From assembly GCF_023161665.1 (NCBI RefSeq), contig NZ_JALNTW010000003.1:62001-126000 (forward strand): DNA of 64,000 nt. Reading direction: 5' to 3'. The notes below the pieces were generated by a model. The model was not told where the DNA came from, searched no databases, and saw nothing but the letters and a program-made list of their open reading frames with translations. This DNA is from Shewanella sp. 1CM18E. GTDB lineage: Bacteria > Pseudomonadota > Gammaproteobacteria > Enterobacterales > Shewanellaceae. Position numbers and translations under genes: made by a program. Positions within the stretch are counted from its first letter, which is position 1, and every line of letters starts with the position of its first letter. This document shows positions 28,850 to 35,999 of the stretch, piece by piece.

Positions 28850-29437
28850 ATGGCACTGTGCTTAAATATGTTTTTATTGCCGAATGAGCACATTCGATTT
28901 TTAAAAGCGAACCCACAAATGCTGGAAGCCTATTTGCAAGGGCAACAGCCTGATGTTACTCAGCTAGAGCAAACTTTATTCAGTAAAGTGATTAGCTTAT
29001 TTAAAGGTAGTATTGAGCAAACGATTCCTGAAGATTGGCCGCTAGCCAATATTGTTATGATTGGCCCTGAGGTTGATCATCGCAATGTCGATTTACACCA
29101 TTATATTGTTAATAATACTGAGGCGCGGGTAAAGGGCGCTGGCAGTGTGTTTCAAACTTGGCTAGATATCAGTCATCACGATGCAATTAAAATGGATGCA
29201 GCCAATGAGTCATTTGCGTTTCAAAGCCATGTTTTACCTGAATTACAGCAATTACTCTCTGAGTTAAATGAGCAGACTGTGCGAGATAGGTTCGATGCCT
29301 GGCTGTTTATTCATAATCCAGATTACCAGCCACAAGCAATAGAATATCAACAGCTGTGGCAAGGTTATCAGCGCTTTAAACTTGGAGTTTCTCAAGCTGT
29401 TGAGCAGAATTTGGGATTAATGTGGGTGACGCAGTAA
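28850..29437 (+). CDS. Hypothetical protein (possible DUF1877 relative)
   Basis: 195 residues, soluble, no signal peptide. It opens MALCLNMFLLPNEHIRFLKA and has a Leu/Gln-rich tail. The length and Asp-rich middle recall DUF1877 proteins, but I cannot confirm this by eye. GGAGAGG stands seven bases before the ATG. It is 30 bases upstream of the RNase D-like gene and probably co-transcribed with it. Confidence 0.6.
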   Translation: MALCLNMFLLPNEHIRFLKANPQMLEAYLQGQQPDVTQLEQTLFSKVISLFKGSIEQTIPEDWPLANIVMIGPEVDHRNVDLHHYIVNNTEARVKGAGSVFQTWLDISHHDAIKMDAANESFAFQSHVLPELQQLLSELNEQTVRDRFDAWLFIHNPDYQPQAIEYQQLWQGYQRFKLGVSQAVEQNLGLMWVTQ

Positions 29438-29467
29438 AGTGAGTCGATTGAAAAGTAGGGTAGCAGC

Positions 29468-30346
29468 ATGAGTTTATTTAAGTTCGGTCTAAGCGCGGAT
29501 AAATCCGCGATGATTAAGCGCGAGTTAGGCAAAAATGCCGCTGCATACTTTGCAGCTATGCAAGTTGCTGAACAAGCCTTTTTCGCTGAAATAACCAATG
29601 AGCAGAACCAACAGTCTTTGGCTTGGTTGCAATTACGAAGCCGCTTAATCACGCGTATCGACGATAGCGAGCTTGCTCGCCTTGATGATTTTGATATAAC
29701 GCGAGTCCAAAGCGTTACCCCGTCGCTTAATGGTCAGTTACGTCAGGTAACGGTAGTAAATTTAGAGACATTAGACGCAGCAATTGAAGATATTAGCAGT
29801 CAGGCTTGGCTAGGTTTCGATACAGAAACCGCCGCCACATTTGAAAAGGGGCGACGTAATACCAATCCGATTTCATTAATCCAAATTGCCACTGCGACTC
29901 ATTGTTACCTGTTTCGAATGCAGGCTGAAAATATCGAGGCATTCAAGGCGGCATTAATGCCAATTTTGAGTGCTGATAAACAATTGAAAGTTGGTATAGG
30001 TTTGCGTAGTGATATTAACGCTATGAAACGCGACTATGGGATCTGTATTAGCCATATACTGGATTTAAATTGGCTAATGAACCAGCTTGGCGCACCTAAG
30101 CAATTAGGTACCCAGCAGATGGCAGCGACAGTTATAGGCTTAAAGCTACCGAAAAGTAAAAAGGTGACGCTATCGAATTGGGCTAAACCCTTATCTGAGC
30201 CCTTAAGCGAGTTACAACTACAGTACGCAGCAGCTGATACATTAGTGGCGTTAGATATTTTACACGGGCTGATTGAGCAAATTGCGCCTTTTAAAAGTTT
30301 ATGGCCAAAATCATTATCTCAGCGCTTAGCAGAGCTAGGCTGCTAA
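29468..30346 (+). CDS. RNase D-like 3'-5' exonuclease domain protein (DEDDy)
   Basis: 292 residues. The exonuclease motifs are complete: Exo I FDTET with Asp118 and Glu120, Exo II GLRSDINAMKRDYG with Asp182, and Exo III Tyr253 and Asp257 in QYAAADTLVALD, the DEDDy pattern. There are no HRDC domains, so it is shorter than RNase D (about 375 residues), and its N-terminal 95 residues are of unknown kind. The substrate (RNA or DNA) is not set by sequence. 30 bases after the hypothetical gene upstream. Confidence 0.88.
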   Translation: MSLFKFGLSADKSAMIKRELGKNAAAYFAAMQVAEQAFFAEITNEQNQQSLAWLQLRSRLITRIDDSELARLDDFDITRVQSVTPSLNGQLRQVTVVNLETLDAAIEDISSQAWLGFDTETAATFEKGRRNTNPISLIQIATATHCYLFRMQAENIEAFKAALMPILSADKQLKVGIGLRSDINAMKRDYGICISHILDLNWLMNQLGAPKQLGTQQMAATVIGLKLPKSKKVTLSNWAKPLSEPLSELQLQYAAADTLVALDILHGLIEQIAPFKSLWPKSLSQRLAELGC

Positions 30347-30479
30347 GCTTATTTAGCAAGGCTATTAATTTTTTAGTTTGCTAACAGGGTTTGATTGTTA
30401 AAGCCGCTTTGCACTAAATACGGAGCAGGTAAAAGCTGCCAAAATAACAATAAGTCGTATGACTACAAGGAATCAATCA

Positions 30480-31217
30480 ATGCGATATACAGGCCAATTA
30501 GTACGATGGAACGATGCTAAAGGTTTTGGATTTATTCAGCTAAAAACTCACTCTAAGACTAAGACTGACACTAATACGCAAGCAGATAAAGAAGTGTTTA
30601 TTCATGTATCAGCTTTGCAAGATAAGCAACGTCGACCTCTGGTCGGTGATGTTATCGAGTTTAATATTTGCTCTGATAAGAGTGGTCGGCCAAGGGCTGA
30701 ATTTGCGCAGATAGGCCAACATGTTGATCAGCAAACATCTTCTAAAGCGGTGTTAGTCGATAGTGGGCTAACAACGTCAGCGAATACTGAGCACAACAAA
30801 GCCGTTAAAGGTGTGCTTATTCGCATCATTTTGATGTTAGCCGCACTGGCTATTGCCAGTTTTGCCTCTAATAGCATTATGGCTGCTAGCCTGACAATAC
30901 AACAAGCCTATGAGCAGCAACAAAGTAATCAGCAAGTTCAGGGAACTGGGGTCGTGACTCGAATTTTACCTGATGACAATGAGGGGAGTCGTCATCAGAA
31001 GTTTATTGTTAAGCTGGCTCATGGCCAAACTATTCTAATCGCTCACAATATTGATTTAGCCCCAAGGATCCCGGCTTTAAATATTGGCGATACTGTGGCA
31101 TTTTTTGGTGAATACGAGTGGAATAAGCGTGGTGGTGTTGTGCATTGGACCCATCATGATCCTGCTGGCAGACACATTGGTGGCTGGTTAAAACATAATG
31201 GTAAAACTTACCAATAG
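30480..31217 (+). CDS. Cold-shock domain - transmembrane - DUF3465 fusion protein
   Basis: 245 residues from the ATG at 30480, which has AAGGA eight bases upstream; an upstream ATG at 30459 would add seven. Residues 1-75 are a cold-shock domain with RNP1-like KGFGFI (14-19) and RNP2-like VFIHVSAL (39-46), broken by a Lys/Thr-rich loop (about 22-37). A hydrophobic segment (about 112-134) follows a 35-residue linker. Residues 156-245 match the DUF3465 pattern (GTGVVTRILPDD to GGWLKHNGKTYQ). If the segment spans the inner membrane, the nucleic-acid-binding domain is cytoplasmic and DUF3465 periplasmic. Confidence 0.75.
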   Translation: MRYTGQLVRWNDAKGFGFIQLKTHSKTKTDTNTQADKEVFIHVSALQDKQRRPLVGDVIEFNICSDKSGRPRAEFAQIGQHVDQQTSSKAVLVDSGLTTSANTEHNKAVKGVLIRIILMLAALAIASFASNSIMAASLTIQQAYEQQQSNQQVQGTGVVTRILPDDNEGSRHQKFIVKLAHGQTILIAHNIDLAPRIPALNIGDTVAFFGEYEWNKRGGVVHWTHHDPAGRHIGGWLKHNGKTYQ

Positions 31218-31234
31218 TTGCTTTTATTACTTAC

Positions 31235-31262
31235 AAAACCACTTATCTAAGTAGGTGGTTTT
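31235..31262 (+). terminator. Terminator below the cold-shock/DUF3465 gene
   Basis: 8-bp stem AAAACCAC (31235-31242) / GTGGTTTT (31255-31262) with a 12-base loop. The tandem duplication begins inside the loop, so only the right arm was copied. Confidence 0.65.
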
Positions 31263-31690
31263 GTTTATAGCTCATCTAAATAGATCTACGTTAGCGCGAG
31301 TGTGACAATAACCTCGCAAACCTCGAGTTTTACTCCGATATTCGCCTTGGCTATTTATTGCTGGGATCTTGCAGCGAGTGATTATGTCGTGGCTGCCGCA
31401 ACTGCTTGAGTAACTGCTCTCCAAACTGATATAAGCTTAAGCCACTTAATACAAAACCAGCGCCAATATCTAAGTAGGTGGTTTTGTTTATAGCTCATCT
31501 AAATAGATCTACGTTAGCGCGAGTGTGGCAATAAGCTCGCAAACCTCGAGTGCTACTCCGATATTCGCCTTGGCTATTTATTGCTGCGATCTTGCAGCGA
31601 GTGACTATGTCGTGGCTGCCGCAACTGCTTGAGTAACTGCTCTCCAAACTGATATAAGCTTAAGCCACTTAGTACAAAACCAGCGCCAAT
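31245..31690. repeat. 223-bp tandem direct duplication
   Basis: Copy 1 is 31245-31467 and copy 2 is 31468-31690, in direct contact and same orientation. I count seven mismatches (about 97% identity). Copy 2 contains the last 117 bases of the EamA coding sequence; copy 1 holds a duplicate of that C-terminal piece from 31351 to 31467 that has no start and is not a gene. The mismatches show the event is not brand new. Confidence 0.92.
31351..31467 (-). pseudogene. Duplicated 3' fragment of the EamA gene
   Basis: Second copy of the EamA C-terminal coding bases created by the tandem duplication, with a few substitutions and no start codon. It lies downstream of the intact gene and cannot make a product on its own. 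Confidence 0.85.
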
Positions 31691-32518
31691 TATTAGCGAT
31701 TGGCTGATAGCTTCATCATTTAGTAGAGCGCCTAATATCATTGCAAATACAGGGGTAATTAGGGTTACTAAGGCTACCGTGCTGGCATTTAGGTACTGCA
31801 AAATATAAAAGTAAGCAATAAAGCCAAGCAAGGAGCCAAACACGCCAAGATAAACGATGGCTACAATTGATCGATCTTGCCAGCTGGTAATTGTTAAATT
31901 GCCATCGAATATCAGCCAAATCAATGCAAACAATGGCGTTGAAACTACCAAGGCCCCAACAGTGCTAGCCAAAGGGTGAATATTAATTTTTACGGTTTTT
32001 ATTAATACGCCACTCAGACTAAATAGCACGACAGCAATAAGCACCAACACTAGACCTATCCAGCTGTCTTCATCTATTGATAATTTTGATGAACACACTA
32101 TAGCTAGGCCGATAAAGGCCATTACAAATGCCGATATACGCATCATGCCAAATTTGGCTTCATTGAGCAGTCGTTGGGCGATTAACCCTGAAAGTAGTGG
32201 AGATAAGCCAAAAATAAGCGACATAACCCCCGAAGGTAAATATCGAGCGGCAAAATAGCTTAATGACATACCACCAACAATACCAATGGCGGAAAATGAG
32301 TAAAGTTTAAAAGCAGTAGCAGTGCAAGGCAGCCTGATGCGGGCGAGCAATAAAATACCTATACCAAGTACCAGAGCAATCAGCATGCGCAATAACACCG
32401 CCAAAGTTGGATGCACGGTTTCACTGCTCCAAACTATGCCTAATGGCGTGGTAGACCAAATGAGTACCACGGCAAAAAATGCTATTGGGACTAATCTCGG
32501 TAGTGCGGCTGTAACCAT
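31574..32518 (-). CDS. EamA/DMT-family transporter
   Basis: 314 residues with ten hydrophobic segments in two fivefold halves (the EamA domains, about 12-143 and 153-294). Members of this drug/metabolite superfamily move amino acids, nucleotide sugars or drugs; the substrate here is unknown. The C-terminus is short and basic (LLKQLRQPRHSHSLQDRSNK), and its coding sequence lies inside the second copy of the tandem duplication. GGAG precedes the ATG. It is transcribed toward the cold-shock/DUF3465 gene. Confidence 0.88.
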   Translation of the reverse strand: MVTAALPRLVPIAFFAVVLIWSTTPLGIVWSSETVHPTLAVLLRMLIALVLGIGILLLARIRLPCTATAFKLYSFSAIGIVGGMSLSYFAARYLPSGVMSLIFGLSPLLSGLIAQRLLNEAKFGMMRISAFVMAFIGLAIVCSSKLSIDEDSWIGLVLVLIAVVLFSLSGVLIKTVKINIHPLASTVGALVVSTPLFALIWLIFDGNLTITSWQDRSIVAIVYLGVFGSLLGFIAYFYILQYLNASTVALVTLITPVFAMILGALLNDEAISQSLIIGAGFVLSGLSLYQFGEQLLKQLRQPRHSHSLQDRSNK

Positions 32519-32964
32519 CTTTAGCTCCTTGCTGGCTCAGGTTTCGATGAGCGGCTTACATAGATGCACACGCATAACAGGGTATGACTATGTGCAGTAG
32601 TGATAAACCAAAAAGGAAGCAAGGCGGAGTGATGAACCATACCGCATTGCTTACTTTGCGGTATGGATTCGAGAACTAACTAAATGACTCTTATCTCTCC
32701 GCTAATAAACATAGCCAAAGCACACAGCGATTAAGTCGCAGTGTTTTAACGAATGAGAGATCTGTAAAAATGTCATATATTGCTTAAATGCATAGGAAGT
32801 TGTCGAAGCTTCAATAGTCTAATTGTTGTGCGGTATAGTCAATAAGCAATGACTAAATAAATGCGAGATAAAAGCGTATTTAATATGAGTTTTATTCAAG
32901 ATCAAATCGCTTGAAAGTTGGCGTGAACAAAAAGATTAAACAGGTAGATAAAGCAAGCTGCAAG
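32519..32964. other. Gene-free region between EamA and arfA
   Basis: 446 bases with no convincing gene. It holds one clean hairpin: CCATACCGCA (32637-32646) / TGCGGTATGG (32657-32666), 10 bp with a 10-base loop and no T-run. The remainder shows nothing clear. Confidence 0.55.
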
Positions 32965-33186
32965 CTAATGAATCTTGATTGCGAGTTGTAGATAGTCAAA
33001 AGGGGCAAAGCCCTTCAGCTTTTGCCCCTTTTGGTGTTTGCGGTTGTAAGACCCTTTGCCTTTTTTCGGCTTTTCCGTTCGGGTTCGAAATAGTGAACTG
33101 GTAACGATAGCCTTTAAAGCGTTATCTTTTATGACACCGCGACCACTTTCATGCTCAATCGCAGTATTAGTTTGATGTTTAGCCAT
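32965..33186 (-). CDS. arfA: Alternative ribosome-rescue factor ArfA
   Basis: 73 residues from the ATG at 33186, with AAGGAG about seven bases upstream. The family core GRGVIKDNALKAIV...SLFRTRTEKPKKGKGSYNRK matches E. coli ArfA (GQIKDNAIEALL, LFRQRVEKNKKGKGSYMRK). ArfA brings release factor RF2 to ribosomes stalled on non-stop mRNA when tmRNA fails. A 13-bp hairpin with a T-run lies inside the coding region at 32997-33033, before the stop at 32965-32967, so many transcripts should lack a stop codon, the known way ArfA is kept low while tmRNA works. The tail beyond the hairpin is hydrophobic. Confidence 0.9.
   Translation of the reverse strand: MAKHQTNTAIEHESGRGVIKDNALKAIVTSSLFRTRTEKPKKGKGSYNRKHQKGQKLKGFAPFDYLQLAIKIH
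32997..33033 (-). promoter_or_regulatory. Intragenic hairpin in arfA (terminator or RNase III site)
   Basis: Perfect 13-bp stem CAAAAGGGGCAAA (32997-33009) / TTTGCCCCTTTTG (33021-33033) with an 11-base loop. On the arfA strand the second arm ends CCCCTTTTG, so it can end transcription before the stop codon, giving a non-stop mRNA. The loop coding is KLKG. Confidence 0.8.
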
Positions 33187-33328
33187 CAATATCTCCTTGT
33201 GTAAACTGCTTCAATCAAAATAAAAAGCACCACCTTAATATAACGTTATTAAGGTAGTGCGATTATACGCCGTTTTTATCTGGCGACTAGCGATTTGTTG
33301 CGCTATTTTTAAGCGATAATTTTACTGC

Positions 33329-34441
33329 TTAAAATATAATGGTGTATAGGTAACCTGCGGTAATTGCCATACCTAAAATCACAGCAAGAAACGCAGCAAT
33401 CATTTGGTTTTTAAAGATAGATTTAAGCAAAATAACTTCAGTTAAACTAGCACCAGCACTACCAATAATTAATGCCATCACTGAGCCTAATGCCATACCT
33501 TTAGCGACTAATGCCGAGCTTAAAGGGATCACAGCTTCTGCGCGAATGTAGAGTGGGATACCAATCACAGCAGCAATCGGAATGGCATACCAAGTGCCTT
33601 CACCTGCGTACTTAGCAATTAAATCTGTTGGAATAAATCCGTAGATAAATGAGCCCAGTAAAATACCTATCATTAAGTATGGAAGCACTTGTTTAAAGTC
33701 TTTCCAAGTTGAACGCCATACACGCATCCAGCGGCTATCTTCTTTGACAACAGGGCTAGAGTCGCAGCAACTTGCAGCAGCTTCAACTTTTGGTGCACAG
33801 CAGCTTGTTGGTGCGGCAACGGCTGGTTCTGCACAACAACTTGTAGCAGCAACAACCGGTGCAGCGTCTAGTTTAGTCTCTTGTTTAGCCTCTTGTTTAA
33901 GTGCCGTGCAGCAACTGGTTTCTGCTTTTGCTGCTACTTTTGCTGTATCACCGCAACTCGTGCCGCAACTTGACGGTTCAGCAGCTTCATAAGCTTCTGG
34001 TTTTACATAACGTTCAAAACCAAGCTTCTCAAGCACATAACCCGCTGTTACAGATACCGCCATAGCCACAACAAAGTAAAATAGTGCGACTTTAAAGCCA
34101 AAGGTCACGATAAACAGACCTATGATAATTGGGTTTAATAGTGGGCTGGAGAACAAGAACACCATCATAGGACCAAAACCTGCCTTGGCTCGCAATAGCC
34201 CTTTTAAGAAAGGGATGGTTGAGCAAGAACAAAATGGCGTAATAGAGCCCAGCAATGCGGCAATGATGTAGCCTTTACCTTTTTTTGAACTCAGAATTGA
34301 CTGAATTTTTTCTGGCGGAATATATTCTTGCAGTATGCCAACAATATAGCTAATCGCTAGAAATAGTAGCGTTAATTCTGCAGCAAGAAACAAAAACATG
34401 CCGGCAGTATCTTTGGCCATAGCCATGATTTCAGGAGTCAT
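33329..34441 (-). CDS. UPF0718/ArsP-type permease with Cys-rich loop
   Basis: 370 residues with about eight hydrophobic segments in two halves. The family motif TPFCSCSTIP is at 68-77 (Cys71, Cys73). ArsP members of this family export trivalent organoarsenicals. The soluble loop between the halves (about 145-235) carries ten cysteines between 159 and 226 (Cys159, 163, 177/178, 202/203, 214/215, 225/226), including four SCC pairs in Ala/Pro/Lys-rich spacers. Such a loop suggests metal or metalloid binding, which is inference. Two matched operators flank its promoter. Substrate unknown; monocistronic. Confidence 0.85.
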   Translation of the reverse strand: MTPEIMAMAKDTAGMFLFLAAELTLLFLAISYIVGILQEYIPPEKIQSILSSKKGKGYIIAALLGSITPFCSCSTIPFLKGLLRAKAGFGPMMVFLFSSPLLNPIIIGLFIVTFGFKVALFYFVVAMAVSVTAGYVLEKLGFERYVKPEAYEAAEPSSCGTSCGDTAKVAAKAETSCCTALKQEAKQETKLDAAPVVAATSCCAEPAVAAPTSCCAPKVEAAASCCDSSPVVKEDSRWMRVWRSTWKDFKQVLPYLMIGILLGSFIYGFIPTDLIAKYAGEGTWYAIPIAAVIGIPLYIRAEAVIPLSSALVAKGMALGSVMALIIGSAGASLTEVILLKSIFKNQMIAAFLAVILGMAITAGYLYTIIF

Positions 34442-34467
34442 AATAGTTACCTCAATATTATCTTTTT

Positions 34468-34493
34468 GTTATTTCCGGAATTACCGAAATAAC
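34468..34493 (-). promoter_or_regulatory. Operator 1 of the permease gene
   Basis: Inverted repeat GTTATTTC (34468-34475) / GAAATAAC (34486-34493) with 10 bases between. It lies just downstream of the predicted transcript start and shares TTATTTC-N10-GAAATAA with operator 2. Confidence 0.75.
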
Positions 34494-34505
34494 GAAGTTG
34501 GGTAG

Positions 34506-34533
34506 ATAATAGTCCGATTTAAAAAACTGTCAA
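34506..34533 (-). promoter_or_regulatory. Promoter of the permease gene
   Basis: On the minus strand: TTGACA (34528-34533, perfect -35), 16-base spacer, TATTAT (34506-34511, -10). Strong sigma-70 type. The -35 touches operator 2 and operator 1 lies downstream. Confidence 0.8.
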
Positions 34534-34565
34534 CCATTATTTCGAATAATATCGAAATAATGGTT
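34532..34565 (-). promoter_or_regulatory. Operator 2 of the permease gene
   Basis: Perfect 14-bp inverted repeat AACCATTATTTCGA (34532-34545) / TCGAAATAATGGTT (34552-34565) with 6 bases between. Shares TTATTTC-N10-GAAATAA with operator 1 and overlaps the -35 edge. An ArsR-type repressor would fit; none is encoded in the window next to it. Confidence 0.8.
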
Positions 34566-34705
34566 TTAGATGTGAGTTCATCAAGTGGTAGCCGCTGAGC
34601 TACTACTTTAATTCCTGGGCGTAAAATGATGAGGTCTATAGCTAATCTTGTTGTTATCTTTAATCTTCTCTATGATTAAAAAAATATGAAATTGAGAGAG
34701 TTACC

Positions 34706-35635
34706 ATGCTTGACGCAATATGCTTGTTCGATGAATCGAACCCTATTACGTATTCAGTTTTTAAATTTCAAAAACTCGATGAGCTGGATATTGAAAAATA
34801 TCGGCAAGTTTTGGTGTGCCCAGTTTGTGCGGGTAAAGCCTATTATCGTAAAGCATCCAAAGATGGTAAGGCCGCCTGTTTTGGTTCGCGTTACCATCAA
34901 TCCGACTGTCGTGAGTTTAAGCCTTCTGCCGCAAAAGTGCGTGAAGAGTTGCATGCCGTAGAGGTCAATCAGCTATTAGTTGATAGTGACGCCATGATTA
35001 TTGATTTTAGCCGCAGGCCAAGTATTGCCAGTGCTCAAGCGGGTAAGTCTAAAAAAACTGCCGTTGCTAAGGTCACCGATAATAAGCCCGCTGCAAATAA
35101 GCACGTTGAGGCTAAGGCTTTAAAGTCTGAGCAACAAGAGGTTCATCAGCCAACATCGGCGCTGCAGGTTGAAGAGCAAACTCAAGCTAGTCCAGAAAAG
35201 CGCATTGCTAAAGAAGGGCTTGAGAAAATTTTGCATAGCCTGATGCGCGGCAGTGAGCTAGCAAGTTCAGATCTTTGGGTATACACAGATGAAAAGTATC
35301 GTTGGCGCGCTAAAAACCTATTCGTCAATTTTGCCGACGCAGCTCCAACCGATAATGGTTCACCTAGGATGTACTGGGGCACGATTTCTCATACCGATAA
35401 AGAAGGGCTTTGGCTAAACCCGGCCGATAGCCAAGAGGTCGGCATTCCAATTGATGGAATTAAAGCGCAATTACAGCAGCGTTTTGGTTTAACTGAGCGG
35501 CGTGACTTTGAAGGCGCAGGCATTATTTTGCTCGGTAAGTGTTTTTGGAATAAAGCTAAAAACCGCAAGATTATTCAATTGTGGAATAAAGACCTAAATC
35601 GTATGTTTATTTCTAAAGTGGAAGACAATGAATAG
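34706..35635 (+). CDS. Hypothetical protein with putative zinc-binding cluster
   Basis: 309 residues, cytoplasmic. The N-terminal 80 residues carry a possible zinc cluster: Cys38, Cys41, Cys58, His64 and Cys68 (VCPVCAGK ... ACFGSRYHQSDC). A Lys/Ala/Gln-rich linker (about 108-165) leads to a C-terminal domain of about 140 residues (from KEGLEKILHSLMRGSEL) rich in Trp and aromatic residues (YWGTISHTDKEGLWLNP). I do not recognise the family. It may bind nucleic acid, but that is a guess. Divergent from the permease gene. Confidence 0.65.
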   Translation: MLDAICLFDESNPITYSVFKFQKLDELDIEKYRQVLVCPVCAGKAYYRKASKDGKAACFGSRYHQSDCREFKPSAAKVREELHAVEVNQLLVDSDAMIIDFSRRPSIASAQAGKSKKTAVAKVTDNKPAANKHVEAKALKSEQQEVHQPTSALQVEEQTQASPEKRIAKEGLEKILHSLMRGSELASSDLWVYTDEKYRWRAKNLFVNFADAAPTDNGSPRMYWGTISHTDKEGLWLNPADSQEVGIPIDGIKAQLQQRFGLTERRDFEGAGIILLGKCFWNKAKNRKIIQLWNKDLNRMFISKVEDNE

Positions 35636-35999
35636 GTTAATTTCATTGTTGATTAATAACCACACAAATGAACGGTGATTTTGATGAACTTCACTCAAAA
35701 TGGCCTATAATTTTTGATCAAATAAAATTAAATTTATTTGAATATTTTCAGTGTTTTGGCTGTTTCTTTTGCTTGGGATTTATAAAAATTCAACCTTAAG
35801 GGATATTTATTATTGACTCAGGGGCAAATGGGGATTACTTTCTGCGCGATGTTTTTACTAGGGCGCTAAAAATAGCCCGTAAAATTCAAGGTATCGGCAG
35901 GTATCTCAACGGTAGAGCAGCAATTAAACTTCGCAAATAATTGCGTGAGTTTGGTGATTAATTGCCATTTTGGCACTTTATTTATAAGGACGTTAACGC
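35636..35999. other. Long leader region upstream of the NhaC-type antiporter
   Basis: 364 bases without a convincing gene. A possible promoter is TTGACT with a 17-base spacer to TACTTT near 35815-35843. Farther on are short pairings: GGGC/GCCC near 35860-35880, CTC/GAG around 35908-35917, and GCAATTA / TAATTGC around 35922-35946 with an 11-base loop. The last two resemble D- and anticodon-arm pairings but no tRNA can be completed. A structured leader is possible. Confidence 0.45.

Noticed and set aside
31351..31467. Second copy of an EamA-like coding piece as a separate gene
   Set aside because: It has no start, ends at the same stop position as the parent and results from the tandem duplication.
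33744..33992. Open frame antisense to the permease's Cys-rich loop
   Set aside because: Its low-complexity Ala/Gln/Val sequence is the mirror of the repeated SCC codons; there is no Shine-Dalgarno and the other strand is a clear gene.
34686..34961. 91-codon frame overlapping the start of the zinc-cluster protein
   Set aside because: The overlapping 309-residue frame keeps a coherent Cys/His pattern and is much longer; this one ends without recognisable features.
35890..35960. Possible tRNA gene upstream of the NhaC-type gene
   Set aside because: Only D-arm- and anticodon-arm-like pairings are visible; there is no acceptor stem pairing, no TTC-type T arm and no CCA end.
35815..35999. Lysine riboswitch upstream of the NhaC-type gene
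   Set aside because: I know the element occurs before some NhaC-type genes, but the conserved junction sequences could not be found here.
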